From Clostridia bacterium (GTDB lineage: Bacteria > Bacillota > Clostridia > Christensenellales > Aristaeellaceae), in the NCBI GenBank assembly GCA_017447185.1, contig JAFSOC010000014.1, positions 62,001 to 126,000 on the forward strand: a stretch of DNA of 64,000 bases, read 5' to 3'. Shown in pieces: positions 34,610 to 42,907 of this stretch (its first letter is position 1; each line of letters opens with the position of its first letter). A program made the translations under genes and the position numbers. The notes beneath the pieces were generated by a model, which worked only from the letters and a program-made list of their open reading frames with translations, did not search any database and was not told the DNA's origin.

Positions 34610-36190
34610 ATGTGTTCCATCTTCGGTCTGACCAGTTCCAGAGTTCCCCGGGATCTGATTGAAACCTGCTTCAACCGCACGATCTCGCGGGGACCGGACA
34701 TGAGCCGGCTGGAAGAGATCCCCGACGGGATTCTCGGTTTCCATCGCCTGGCCATCATGGGCCTGAATGAAAAGGGCATGCAGCCCTTCCATCTCGGGAA
34801 GGACGCGGTCGTCTGCAATGGTGAACTGTACGGTTTCCGTCCCCTGCGGGAGCGGCTCATGGAGACCTATGAGCTGCAGGGGGAATCCGACTGTGAAATT
34901 CTTCTTCCCCTGTATCATGAATACGGAGTGGAAATGTTCAAAACCCTGGACGCCGAGTTTGCCCTGATCCTCTATGACGGTGAGCAGAACAAAGTCATCG
35001 CCGCCCGGGATCCCATCGGTATCCGGCCTCTGTATTACGGCCGCCTGGAAGACGGAGAATGGGCCTTCGCCAGCGAACCGAAGAACCTGATGGGCCTGTG
35101 CGAAACCATCCTGCCCTTCCCGCCCGGCCATTACTGGGTCGACGGGAAATTCATCCCCTATGCCGATCCCTCCCATGTGGACCGGTTTATTATGGAAAAC
35201 GAGGACGTGGTCTGCAGGGAACTGAACCGCCTGCTGACCGAGGGCGTGAAAAAGCGGCTGGACGCGGATGCCCCCATCGGCTTCCTGCTCTCCGGCGGCC
35301 TGGATTCCTCCCTCGTGTGCGCCATCGCCCAGAAACTGCTCCCCCATCCGATCCGAACCTTCGCCATCGGCATGGATATTGACGCCATCGACCTGAAATA
35401 CGCCCGCATCGTCGCGGATTATATCGGTTCGGAGCATACTGAGGTCATCATCTCCGAAAAGGACGTGCTGGAGGCCCTGCCCACCGTCGTGGAGCTGCTG
35501 GGCACCTGGGATATCACAACCATCCGCGCCTCCATCGGCATGTATCTCGTCTGCAAATGGATCCATGAAAACACCGACGTACGCGTTCTGCTCACCGGCG
35601 AAATTTCCGACGAACTCTTCGGATATAAATACACGGACTTTGCCCCCTCTGCCGCCGCCTTCCAGGAAGAAGCGGAAAAGCGGATCCGGGAGCTGCATGT
35701 TTACGACGTGCTGCGGGCGGACCGCTGCATTTCCGTCAACTCCCTGGAAGCACGCGTGCCCTTCGGTGACCTGGCCTTCGTGCACCATGCCATGAAGATT
35801 GACCCGGAGCTGAAGATGAACAACCACAACATGGGCAAATACCTGATCCGCAAAGCCTTCGCGGAGGACAAAATCCTGCCGGATGAAATTCTCTGGCGGC
35901 AGAAGGCTGCTTTCTCCGACGCCGTGGGTCACTCCATGGTCAACGACCTGAAGGCCCTGGCGGAGAGAACCTATACCGACAAGGAATTTGAGGAAAAAGC
36001 AGCGAAATATGATTACTGCCCTCCCTTCACCAAGGAGAGCCTGCTGTACCGTGAACTGTTCGAACAGTATTATCCCGGCCAGGCCCGCATGATTCCGGAC
36101 TACTGGATGCCCAACAGAACCTGGCCCGGCTGCAATGTGGACGATCCTTCCGCCCGGGTGCTTTCGAACTACGGGGACAGCGGAAAATAA
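34610..36190 (+). CDS. asnB: Asparagine synthetase B (glutamine-hydrolysing)
   Basis: Makes asparagine from aspartate, ATP and glutamine. The class II amidotransferase domain starts with nucleophile Cys2 (MCSIFGLT) and shows GFHRLAIMG and VVCNGELYG. The synthetase domain contains the pyrophosphate loop [14 protein letters not shown] near residue 228, then [17 protein letters not shown] and EARVPFGD. Its 526 residues are within the family range. ATG follows CAGGAGG. It is followed 19 bases later by guaA, so two glutamine-using amidotransferases share one attenuated transcript divergent from glnA. Confidence 0.96.
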   Translation: MCSIFGLTSSRVPRDLIETCFNRTISRGPDMSRLEEIPDGILGFHRLAIMGLNEKGMQPFHLGKDAVVCNGELYGFRPLRERLMETYELQGESDCEILLPLYHEYGVEMFKTLDAEFALILYDGEQNKVIAARDPIGIRPLYYGRLEDGEWAFASEPKNLMGLCETILPFPPGHYWVDGKFIPYADPSHVDRFIMENEDVVCRELNRLLTEGVKKRLDADAPIGFLLSGGLDSSLVCAIAQKLLPHPIRTFAIGMDIDAIDLKYARIVADYIGSEHTEVIISEKDVLEALPTVVELLGTWDITTIRASIGMYLVCKWIHENTDVRVLLTGEISDELFGYKYTDFAPSAAAFQEEAEKRIRELHVYDVLRADRCISVNSLEARVPFGDLAFVHHAMKIDPELKMNNHNMGKYLIRKAFAEDKILPDEILWRQKAAFSDAVGHSMVNDLKALAERTYTDKEFEEKAAKYDYCPPFTKESLLYRELFEQYYPGQARMIPDYWMPNRTWPGCNVDDPSARVLSNYGDSGK

Positions 36191-36209
36191 TCATTTTCAG
36201 GAGGCTCCA

Positions 36210-37754
36210 ATGGCGGACCATCAGAAAATACTGATCCTGGATTTCGGCGGCCAGTACACCCAGCTCATCGCCCGCCGGGTTCGTGAATGCCATGTCTATT
36301 CAGAAGTCGTTCCCTGGAACATTCCGCTCGGGGAGATCCTTTCCCGCGCGCCCCAGGGAATCATTCTTTCCGGCGGTCCTTCCACGGTCCGCGATCCGAA
36401 CGCGCCGATGATCGATCCTGCGCTGTATGACGCGGGAATTCCCATCCTCGGCATCTGCTACGGCATGCAGCTGACCGCGCACCTGCTGGGCGGCAGGGTG
36501 GAAAAAGCGAAGGAGCGGGAATACGGCCGGGTCACCGTCCGCATGAAGGAACAAGCCGGCCTGTTCGGCGGCATGAAGCCTGCGTCCAGCTGCTGGATGA
36601 GCCACACCTGGCAGGTCTGTGACTGTCCGGAAGGCTTTCGCGTTATCGCGGAAACGGACAACTGCGCCGTAGCCGCCATGGTGAATGACGCGAAAAAGAT
36701 CTGCTGCGTGCAGTTCCATCCGGAGGTCACCCATACCGAAGAAGGCACCATGCTGATCCGGAATTTCCTGTTCCGCTTCTGCGGCTGCACCGGCGACTGG
36801 ACCATGAACGCCTTCGCCGAAACCGCCATCCGCCAGATCAGGGAAACCGTCGGTGAAAACGGCACCGTTCTGCTGGCCCTCTCCGGCGGCGTGGATTCTT
36901 CCGTCGTCGCCGCCCTGATCTATAAAGCCATCGGCAGCCGGCTGACCTGCGTCTTCGTGGATCACGGCCTCCTGCGCAAAGGGGAAAGCGACCAGGTCTG
37001 CCACGTCTTCAGCCATCTCTTCCCGGTGCGCTTCATCCGTTCAGACGCTGCTGCCCGCTTCTTCGCGGATCTGCAGGGCGTAACCGATCCGGAGGAAAAG
37101 CGCCATATCATCGGCCGGGACTTCATTGAAGTCTTCCGGGACGAAGCAAAGTCCCTGGGGAAGATGGATTATTTCGCCCAGGGAACCATCTATCCGGACG
37201 TGATCGAGAGCGGCCAGGGCACCAATGCCGCGGTCATCAAGAGCCACCACAATGTGGGCGGCCTGCCGAAAGAGTTGGGCTTTACCGAGCTGATCGAACC
37301 CCTGCGCATGCTCTTTAAGGATGAAGTCCGCGCCCTGGGCGAAACCCTGGGCCTTCCCAGGGAACTGGTCTGGCGCCAGCCCTTCCCCGGCCCCGGCCTG
37401 GCCATCCGCATCATCGGCGAAGTCACGCCGGAAAAGGCGGAGATCGTCCGGGACAGCGATGCCATCTTTCGTGAGGAAATTGCCATCGCCGGCCTGGACC
37501 GCCATGTGAACCAGTATTTCACCGTCCTGACCGGCATCCAGAGCGTCGGCGTCATGGGCGACGAACGCACCTATGACTATACTGTCGCCCTCCGCGCCGT
37601 GACCACCGACGACTTTATGACTGCTGACTGGGCCCGGCTTCCATACGACCTGATTGCCCGCGTCTCCGCTCGCATCGTCAACGAAGTCGCCCACGTCAGC
37701 CGCGTCGTTTTCGATGTAACGAGTAAGCCTCCGGCGAGTATTGAATGGGAATGA
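36210..37754 (+). CDS. guaA: GMP synthase (glutamine-hydrolysing)
   Basis: Aminates XMP to GMP. The N-terminal class I amidotransferase domain shows [18 protein letters not shown], the nucleophile block [15 protein letters not shown], and [12 protein letters not shown]. The ATP-pyrophosphatase domain shows [16 protein letters not shown], and the dimerisation domain has [17 protein letters not shown] and the conserved end [10 protein letters not shown] chose ATG 36210 after CAGGAGG; length is 514 residues. The last 15 coding bases plus stop are part of a 19-bp direct repeat whose second copy lies 5 kb downstream, and no terminator follows the stop here, consistent with an insertion at the guaA 3' end. 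Confidence 0.97.
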   Translation: MADHQKILILDFGGQYTQLIARRVRECHVYSEVVPWNIPLGEILSRAPQGIILSGGPSTVRDPNAPMIDPALYDAGIPILGICYGMQLTAHLLGGRVEKAKEREYGRVTVRMKEQAGLFGGMKPASSCWMSHTWQVCDCPEGFRVIAETDNCAVAAMVNDAKKICCVQFHPEVTHTEEGTMLIRNFLFRFCGCTGDWTMNAFAETAIRQIRETVGENGTVLLALSGGVDSSVVAALIYKAIGSRLTCVFVDHGLLRKGESDQVCHVFSHLFPVRFIRSDAAARFFADLQGVTDPEEKRHIIGRDFIEVFRDEAKSLGKMDYFAQGTIYPDVIESGQGTNAAVIKSHHNVGGLPKELGFTELIEPLRMLFKDEVRALGETLGLPRELVWRQPFPGPGLAIRIIGEVTPEKAEIVRDSDAIFREEIAIAGLDRHVNQYFTVLTGIQSVGVMGDERTYDYTVALRAVTTDDFMTADWARLPYDLIARVSARIVNEVAHVSRVVFDVTSKPPASIEWE

Positions 37755-37756
37755 TA
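37738..37756 (+). repeat. Left direct repeat (putative attL) in the guaA 3' end
   Basis: GTATTGAATGGGAATGATA, the last guaA codons and stop plus two bases. Identical to 42712-42730. Confidence 0.75.
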
Positions 37757-38021
37757 GCTTTTTGGTTTTACTTATCCCATATGTGCAGTGGCTTTCTTAT
37801 TTGTCTCATTTCCCGGATACTCTTCAGAGTATCATCAATAATGTTGCCACCAAGCCAATAAAAACGATGCCAAGCGGCGAAATGGAATGGGACTGATTAC
37901 AAAGAAACGTGAGGATACATCGCTGACAACAATCGCGTTTTCAGTCCTGGTGACTAACATTTTCGGTTCCTTCAAACTTGCAGTTGAGGAGTCGGAAACA
38001 GAATCTTCATGTATAAATCCA
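37757..38021. other. Left end of the island, no gene recognised
   Basis: No convincing gene. It holds a perfect palindrome GATACTCT-TC-AGAGTATC (37816-37833), an inverted TGTTGCCAC (37842-37850), and a degenerate third copy of the guaA-end repeat (37880-37898, 14 of 19 bases) preceded by codons reading PSGEMEWD then stop, like another GuaA C-terminus. A 66-codon frame at 37887-38087 has no RBS and is probably not a gene. Confidence 0.5.
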
Positions 38022-38050
38022 TTGTACGAAACTACAATAAATGGTATAGT
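38022..38050 (+). promoter_or_regulatory. Sigma-A promoter of the surface protein gene
   Basis: TTGTAC (38022-38027), a 17-base spacer, and TATAGT (38045-38050), 43 bases before the ATG. Confidence 0.55.
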
Positions 38051-38092
38051 TTGCTTGATTCATGCTGAAAAACCATTCCGGGAGTGAGTGCG

Positions 38093-41000
38093 ATGAAGAA
38101 ACGTTTCATCCTTTCTACAGGCCTGATCATCCTCATTGCCCTGCTGCTTTGTACGGTGGCAGCCGCGCAGGCGGAAACGCCTCAGCCGACCAAAACGGCG
38201 GCCCATTGGAAAAGCGAGGGCTACGTGGTGCTGTCGGACAGAGAGCTTCCTGAAAATTTTATTGTCCTGAGCAAGGACCTTACCTACCTGAAGGAAAAGA
38301 CGGCCGGGGGAGGGACGGTCGTCAACGGGAACAAGTTCGCCCTTTCCAACTACAATGTGGTACAGCCGCAAAACAGCACGGAAGGGCAGGATGCGTACTG
38401 CATCGAGGCCGGGGGGAAGCTCTATTTTGGCATGAGGGACGCTGATGCTTCCGACGAAAACACCCTGGTTCTGAAGCAGGATGAGATGGCCGCCGCGGAC
38501 GGCATCACCCCGCAGATCGCGATAGCCGCGGCCCCTTATACTTTGGGCGCGTGGATCGACTGGGATCCTCATTTTGATCTCGATGATGTGAAAATTAAGG
38601 ACATCCCGTTCGACTTCCATGGAGATGTCCATTTTTTCCTGGATCACTGGTCAGACTCCGCGGAAAATACCACACATCATACCATTCAGTGTTACTTTGA
38701 GCTGAATATGGACGATATGGGCTTCGCGACGGACACGGAAACAACCACCGATGATGCGCATGTCCCTATTTTCAGTTACCGCGGTATTAAAATCATTTAC
38801 ATCAGCATGAAGCTGGATCATTTCGAGGGCGACCTTGGCGTTGGCTTCAGCATCCATGACGGACTGAAAATCTATTTTGATACATGGGGCGTCGTTCCGA
38901 TCTCTGAGATCACTGCGGAAAGAGACGGCCCCCGCTATGACTCCCAGGTCAGCAACGCGGCATGCCACGGAGATGTCGAAATCGGCTTTGAGGCCGGGAT
39001 TGGGAGCAGTGTTGAACCGCTTGTCCAGAATCAATCCCTTACCATTGGTTTCGGCTATACAATTGAAGGCACTGATAATAAGGACCGTTTCGTTCCTGCG
39101 GACACAAAGGTGAAGTGGCATGCCTGTGATGAATGCTGGAATGAAGATGTTCGTGACAGGATTGGGCCGGTGAATGTGGTCTACGATCTGGTGGGCTTTG
39201 ATCCATGGACGTGGAGCTCAGATGATTATGAAACCGATCCGTGGTATTCCTGGTATTATTCCAAAACCTTTGACGATTACGGCAGCGGTGAGTGCCCGCA
39301 TTACAGTTACCGGCTGGACGCTACGGTTGTGAATCAGCACGACAACCCCATCCCCAACGTCAATGTATCCTGGAACGCCGGTTCTCATTATCAACCGCAG
39401 GCCAGCGGAACGACAGACAACATGGGGCATACGGTGATATACGTCCAGGCAGGAGAGGGCCGGGACATTACAGCAGAGGCAGTCAGCACCCTTGATCCTT
39501 CCCAGGTCATATCACAGAAGCTGACAATTACGAAAAAAAGTGATCGGGATGGAATACGCTTTGTGTTGGATATACCGGAGAAGCATGTATATTTCAAGAA
39601 CTCCCAAACCGGTGAGGCAACGACCTGGCCGGAGGATATTTCCTTCATGCCTTTCTTCTCGGAGAAAGTGCAGATTCCGGATACGGTTCCGGGACTTTCG
39701 GGCCGGGTGTTTACAGGGTGGAATACCAAAGAGGACGGCAGCGGGACTTCCTATGCCCCGGGCACGGGGCTTATCCTGTCGGATGACCTGACGCTCTGGG
39801 CCCAGTGGGAAATACCGGAAAACGAATGGTATGTGATCTACAACGCCAACGGCGGCACGAAGGCGCCCGGTCCCCAGATCGTTCCGAAAGGCCGGGATGC
39901 CGTACTGACCACGGAACTGCCCGAAGGCGGAAAGCTGATCTTCAAGGGCTGGACGCCGGATCCGCAAACACAGGATCCTGTATATCAGCCCGGGGATACG
40001 CTGAAATATGACAGCGGGAAGAATTACGTGGTACTTTACGCCCTGTGGAATCTGTCTCCCGTTCCCGAGCCGATCCATATCTCTTTCAACGCCAACGGCG
40101 TGCAGGACGCGGTCGTGCCCGCGGACATCTGGACTGAAATGGGCACTTGGCTGCAGCTTGAACCTGCTTACGCTCCCCTGGGCAGCCCTTTGGCTTTCCT
40201 CGGATGGAGCGAGGACCCGGGTGTGAAAGATCCGGAATATCAGGCAGGCCGGTCGTACTACTTCTACCGGGATACGCAGCTCTTTGCCATCTGGGATAAA
40301 CAGGACAGCGTGACGCTGACTTTCCTGGACTCGCTTCCGGACGCTTCCTCGGATATACCGAACCCGATCACGATCTATCCTTCCATATCCCCGTACGTTC
40401 ATATTCCGGACCAGATCCCGCAGAAATCCGGCAGGGTCTTCACCGGTTGGAACACAAAGAAGGATGGCAGCGGAACAGCCTATGCCCCCGGCTCTGTCAT
40501 GACCCTGCGGAAGAGCGCCGTACTCTGGGCCCAGTGGGAGATACCGGTCAACAGCTGGTATGTAATCTATGATGCCAACGGCGGAACGAAAGCGCCGGTC
40601 GGGCAGATCATCCCGCTTGGGAAAGACGCCGTGCTGACCACAGAACTGCCGGAAGCAGGGAAAATGATCTTTAAGGGCTGGACCCCGGACCCGCAGACCA
40701 TGAATCCTGTTTATCAGCCCGGGGATACGCTGAAGTATGACAGCGGGAAGAATTACGTGGTGCTTTACGCCCTGTGGAATCTGTCTCCTGTTCCCGAACC
40801 GATCCATATCTCTTTCGATGCCAACGGCCTGAAGGACGCGGCCGTGCCCGCGGATGTATGGTTTGAACAGGGCACCTGGCTGCTGCTTGAACCTGCTTTT
40901 GCGCCAGCGGGCAGCCCCATGGCTTTCCTCGGATGGAGCGAAGACTCTGGTGCGGTAGAACCGGAATTCCAGGCAGGCCAATCGTATTACTTCTATCGGG

Positions 41001-42142
41001 ATACGCAGCTCTTTGCTGTCTGGGGTAAGCTGGACAGTGTGACACTAACTTTCCTGGATTCGCTTCCGGACGCTGCTGCGGGCATACCGGACCCGATCAC
41101 AATCTATCCTTCCATATCCCCGTACGTTTGTATTCCGGACCGGATCCCGGAAAAAGACGGCCGAGTCTTCACAGGCTGGAATACAAAGCAGGATGGCAGC
41201 GGAACAGCCTATGCCCCCGGCTCTGTCATGACTCTGCGGAAAAACGCTGAGCTCTGGGCCCAGTGGAATGTATCGGGCAACAGCTGGTATGTTGTGTACA
41301 ACGCCAACGGTGGCACAAAAGCGCCTGGCACACAGATCATCCAGCAGGGTAAAGACGCTGTGCTGACCACGGAACTGCCTGAGAACGGCACCCTGGTCTT
41401 CAAAGGCTGGACGCCGAATCCACAAACGCAGGATCCTCTTTACCAGCCCGGAGATACGCTGAAGTATGACAGTGAAAAGAACGTGGTGGTGCTTTACGCC
41501 CTGTGGGATCTGTCACCGGCGGAGCGGTCGGTGCTCATCACCTTCAAGGCAAACGGAGGCCTGTCGGACACCGTACCGGGTCCGCTCTCAAGGCCGAAGT
41601 CGGTATGGTTCCTGCTGCCTGCAAGTGAGCCTGTCTGGGATGCGCAGCATCTTTTCCTGGGCTGGTCTGATGATCCTGAAGCCGCTGAGGCAAAATGGAA
41701 AGCCGGAGCTGCCGTGGTCTTTGATCAGGATACAACCCTGTACGCGGTCTGGAATGCCCAGTATAAGGTGATCAGCGGATCCGGTTCCGTCTGGGTCAAA
41801 AAGAGCACCGTAACGCAGCGGTTCATCGCCGACGGGGATATCCGGTATTTTGTTGAACTCCGGATTGACGGAAAGCGTTTCACGAAGGGCGTGGAAATCT
41901 CCTCCGGCAGTACGGTGGCGGATATCAAGCCCTGGGCGATGGAAACGCTGTCCGCAGGAATGCATAAGGTTACCTTTGTTTATGAGGACGGGGAAGCCTC
42001 CGCACCCTTTACCGTCAAAAAGGCGCTTCCGCCGACCGGTGATCGGTCCGCCCCTGCGCTGTGGCTGTTCTTGATTCTGTTTGGTCTTGCCGGTATAACC
42101 CTGGTGGGTGTTCTTGCACACTCAGCGAAAAAGAAACGGTAA
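38093..42142 (+). CDS. LPPTG-anchored surface protein with InlB B-type repeats
   Basis: A 1349-residue predicted cell-wall protein. The signal peptide is residues 1-27 (MKKRFILSTG, hydrophobic core, AQA cleavage). Residues about 30-395 are a novel-looking region rich in Asp, aromatic and His residues. A bacterial Ig-like domain follows (about 400-470; DATVVNQHDNPIPNVNVSW). Residues about 495-1220 contain three units of about 243 residues, each holding several InlB B/Flg_new modules (RVFTGWNTK, GSGTAYAPG, LWAQW, YNANGG). The C-terminus has LPPTGD, a hydrophobic helix and KKKR, a sortase substrate signal. ATG 38093 follows GGGAG. It probably acts in adhesion. No sortase is in the window. Confidence 0.9.
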   Translation: MKKRFILSTGLIILIALLLCTVAAAQAETPQPTKTAAHWKSEGYVVLSDRELPENFIVLSKDLTYLKEKTAGGGTVVNGNKFALSNYNVVQPQNSTEGQDAYCIEAGGKLYFGMRDADASDENTLVLKQDEMAAADGITPQIAIAAAPYTLGAWIDWDPHFDLDDVKIKDIPFDFHGDVHFFLDHWSDSAENTTHHTIQCYFELNMDDMGFATDTETTTDDAHVPIFSYRGIKIIYISMKLDHFEGDLGVGFSIHDGLKIYFDTWGVVPISEITAERDGPRYDSQVSNAACHGDVEIGFEAGIGSSVEPLVQNQSLTIGFGYTIEGTDNKDRFVPADTKVKWHACDECWNEDVRDRIGPVNVVYDLVGFDPWTWSSDDYETDPWYSWYYSKTFDDYGSGECPHYSYRLDATVVNQHDNPIPNVNVSWNAGSHYQPQASGTTDNMGHTVIYVQAGEGRDITAEAVSTLDPSQVISQKLTITKKSDRDGIRFVLDIPEKHVYFKNSQTGEATTWPEDISFMPFFSEKVQIPDTVPGLSGRVFTGWNTKEDGSGTSYAPGTGLILSDDLTLWAQWEIPENEWYVIYNANGGTKAPGPQIVPKGRDAVLTTELPEGGKLIFKGWTPDPQTQDPVYQPGDTLKYDSGKNYVVLYALWNLSPVPEPIHISFNANGVQDAVVPADIWTEMGTWLQLEPAYAPLGSPLAFLGWSEDPGVKDPEYQAGRSYYFYRDTQLFAIWDKQDSVTLTFLDSLPDASSDIPNPITIYPSISPYVHIPDQIPQKSGRVFTGWNTKKDGSGTAYAPGSVMTLRKSAVLWAQWEIPVNSWYVIYDANGGTKAPVGQIIPLGKDAVLTTELPEAGKMIFKGWTPDPQTMNPVYQPGDTLKYDSGKNYVVLYALWNLSPVPEPIHISFDANGLKDAAVPADVWFEQGTWLLLEPAFAPAGSPMAFLGWSEDSGAVEPEFQAGQSYYFYRDTQLFAVWGKLDSVTLTFLDSLPDAAAGIPDPITIYPSISPYVCIPDRIPEKDGRVFTGWNTKQDGSGTAYAPGSVMTLRKNAELWAQWNVSGNSWYVVYNANGGTKAPGTQIIQQGKDAVLTTELPENGTLVFKGWTPNPQTQDPLYQPGDTLKYDSEKNVVVLYALWDLSPAERSVLITFKANGGLSDTVPGPLSRPKSVWFLLPASEPVWDAQHLFLGWSDDPEAAEAKWKAGAAVVFDQDTTLYAVWNAQYKVISGSGSVWVKKSTVTQRFIADGDIRYFVELRIDGKRFTKGVEISSGSTVADIKPWAMETLSAGMHKVTFVYEDGEASAPFTVKKALPPTGDRSAPALWLFLILFGLAGITLVGVLAHSAKKKR
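39575..41761 (+). repeat. Three 729-bp tandem coding repeats
   Basis: Units at about 39575-40303, 40304-41032 and 41033-41761 encode the 243-residue modules of the surface protein. Landmarks recur at exactly 729 bases: GACAG(C/T)GTGAC at 40304 and 41033, and the RVFTGWNTK codons near 39705, 40434 and 41163. The second and third units are the most alike; the outer edges are diverged. Confidence 0.85.
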
Positions 42143-42147
42143 CCACG

Positions 42148-42264
42148 GAGAGAAAGAGAGACCGGAAGGAACAATACAGCATTCGGATCAATGATCAGTA
42201 CCGGATTTGCTTTCAGGTCGAAGACAACAACTTCTTTGATGTGGAGATTGTCGATTATCACTGA
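42148..42264 (+). pseudogene. Truncated HigB/RelE-type toxin, C-terminal fragment
   Basis: This frame encodes RDRKEQYSIRINDQYRICF followed by an acidic stretch and DVEIVDYH, the conserved C-terminal half of HigB-like mRNA interferases. The N-terminal half is missing: upstream the frame runs into the out-of-frame end of the surface protein gene, with no start codon or RBS. The fragment ends 9 bases before the antitoxin frame, the usual higB-higA order. It is a broken toxin gene, probably from a deletion joining it to the surface gene. Confidence 0.75.
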
Positions 42265-42273
42265 CAGAATTGT

Positions 42274-42594
42274 TTGGAAGGAGGAAACGTCATAAGCAAT
42301 CGCATTCCAACCCCTACGATGGGCGAAATCCTCACGGAAGAATTCATGATTCCGATGAATCTCACTGCCTATAAGCTTGCGCACAGTATTCATGTGCCGA
42401 CTTCCAGAATTCAGGATATTCTCCATAACAGGAGAAAGATCACTGCTGATACTTCCATCCGGTTGGGACGCTTTTTCGGTGTGTCTGACCGTTACTTCCT
42501 GGATATGCAGAATGATATCGAGATCCGGGAACTGATCGAAAAGCTGGATGGAGATATCACTACGATCAAACCTTACAGAGCTGCTGCCATGTAA
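42274..42594 (+). CDS. higA: HigA-family antitoxin (XRE helix-turn-helix), start codon uncertain
   Basis: A DNA-binding antitoxin of the HigA/VapI type: residues after NRIPTPTMGEILTEEFM, then LTAYKLAHSIHVPTSRIQDIL and the HTH, then SIRLGRFFGVSDRYFLDMQNDI, all family-typical. HigA proteins normally start MSNRIPTP; here the codon at that position (42292), perfectly placed 8 bases after GGAAGGAGG, is ATA rather than ATG. The listed start is a TTG at 42274 that overlaps the RBS, and the next ATG (42319) would lose eight conserved residues. With its toxin truncated, the antitoxin looks like a decaying orphan, though it may still be weakly translated. Confidence 0.7.
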   Translation: MEGGNVISNRIPTPTMGEILTEEFMIPMNLTAYKLAHSIHVPTSRIQDILHNRRKITADTSIRLGRFFGVSDRYFLDMQNDIEIRELIEKLDGDITTIKPYRAAAM

Positions 42595-42711
42595 GTGTGG
42601 CAACAATTTGGCAACAGAAAATCTGATAACCCATGCTTCATGGACAATCAGTGAAATCAGAATACCAGGAGATACAGAACATAATCAAAAATGTTTAAGA
42701 AGCAAGTGCCT

Positions 42712-42730
42712 GTATTGAATGGGAATGATA
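42712..42730 (+). repeat. Right direct repeat (putative attR)
   Basis: A perfect 19-base copy of 37738-37756 (guaA 3' end), here outside any gene and 4 bases before a strong terminator. The flanking bases differ on both sides. Confidence 0.75.
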
Positions 42731-42734
42731 TACA

Positions 42735-42775
42735 AAAACCCGGAACCGCTTTTCCAGCAACGTGTTCCGGGTTTT
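42735..42775 (+). terminator. Intrinsic terminator, probably the original guaA terminator
   Basis: AAAACCCGGAAC (42735-42746) pairs perfectly with GTTCCGGGTTTT (42764-42775): a 12-bp stem ending in Ts. It directly follows the right copy of the guaA 3'-end repeat. Confidence 0.8.
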
Positions 42776-42825
42776 CATTTTGCCTCGTGACTACTGCACA
42801 TATATTTTCCCGCGGCCGTGTTTAT

Positions 42826-42854
42826 TTGACCGTTGGCGATGATTGGGGTAAGAT
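42826..42854 (+). promoter_or_regulatory. Sigma-A promoter of the SGNH lipoprotein gene
   Basis: TTGACC (42826-42831), a 17-base spacer, and TAAGAT (42849-42854). Confidence 0.6.
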
Positions 42855-42907
42855 AGAACCGGAGTGAAAAAGAGAATTCTTATCAGGAAAGGCGGAGCGT
42901 TCTGGAT

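Larger units (their letters stand above)
37738..42730. mobile_element. Putative guaA-integrated genomic island or remnant
   Basis: A segment of about 4,970 bp bounded by perfect 19-bp copies of the guaA 3' end. Just beyond the right copy is a strong terminator that fits as the original guaA terminator. The cargo is one large LPPTG surface protein and a decayed HigB-HigA pair. TGTTGCCAC near the left end and GTGGCAACA plus TTGGCAACA near the right end may be recombinase arm sites. The guaA 3' end is a known integration hotspot for tyrosine-recombinase islands. No integrase is present, so it is either a remnant or moved in trans. Confidence 0.6.
42595..42907. other. Right island end and spacer
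   Basis: No gene seen. Contains the paired arm-like sequences GTGGCAACA (42597-42605) and TTGGCAACA (42608-42616), the right 19-bp repeat, the displaced guaA terminator and the promoter of the SGNH lipoprotein gene. Confidence 0.6.

Noticed and set aside
37887-38087. 66-codon frame before the surface protein
   Set aside because: No ribosome binding site, no recognisable product, and it overlaps the surface gene promoter and RBS.
39512-40981. Long open frame on the minus strand opposite the surface protein repeats
   Set aside because: It mirrors the codon pattern of the plus-strand repeats, has no RBS or promoter, and the plus-strand protein has clear domains and a sortase signal.
39575-41761. 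CRISPR-like or transposon repeat array
   Set aside because: The 729-bp repeats are in-frame protein-coding units of one gene, with no spacers.
37757-42711. Integrase or transposase gene within the guaA island
   Set aside because: All frames were examined; none shows tyrosine or serine recombinase or DDE motifs.
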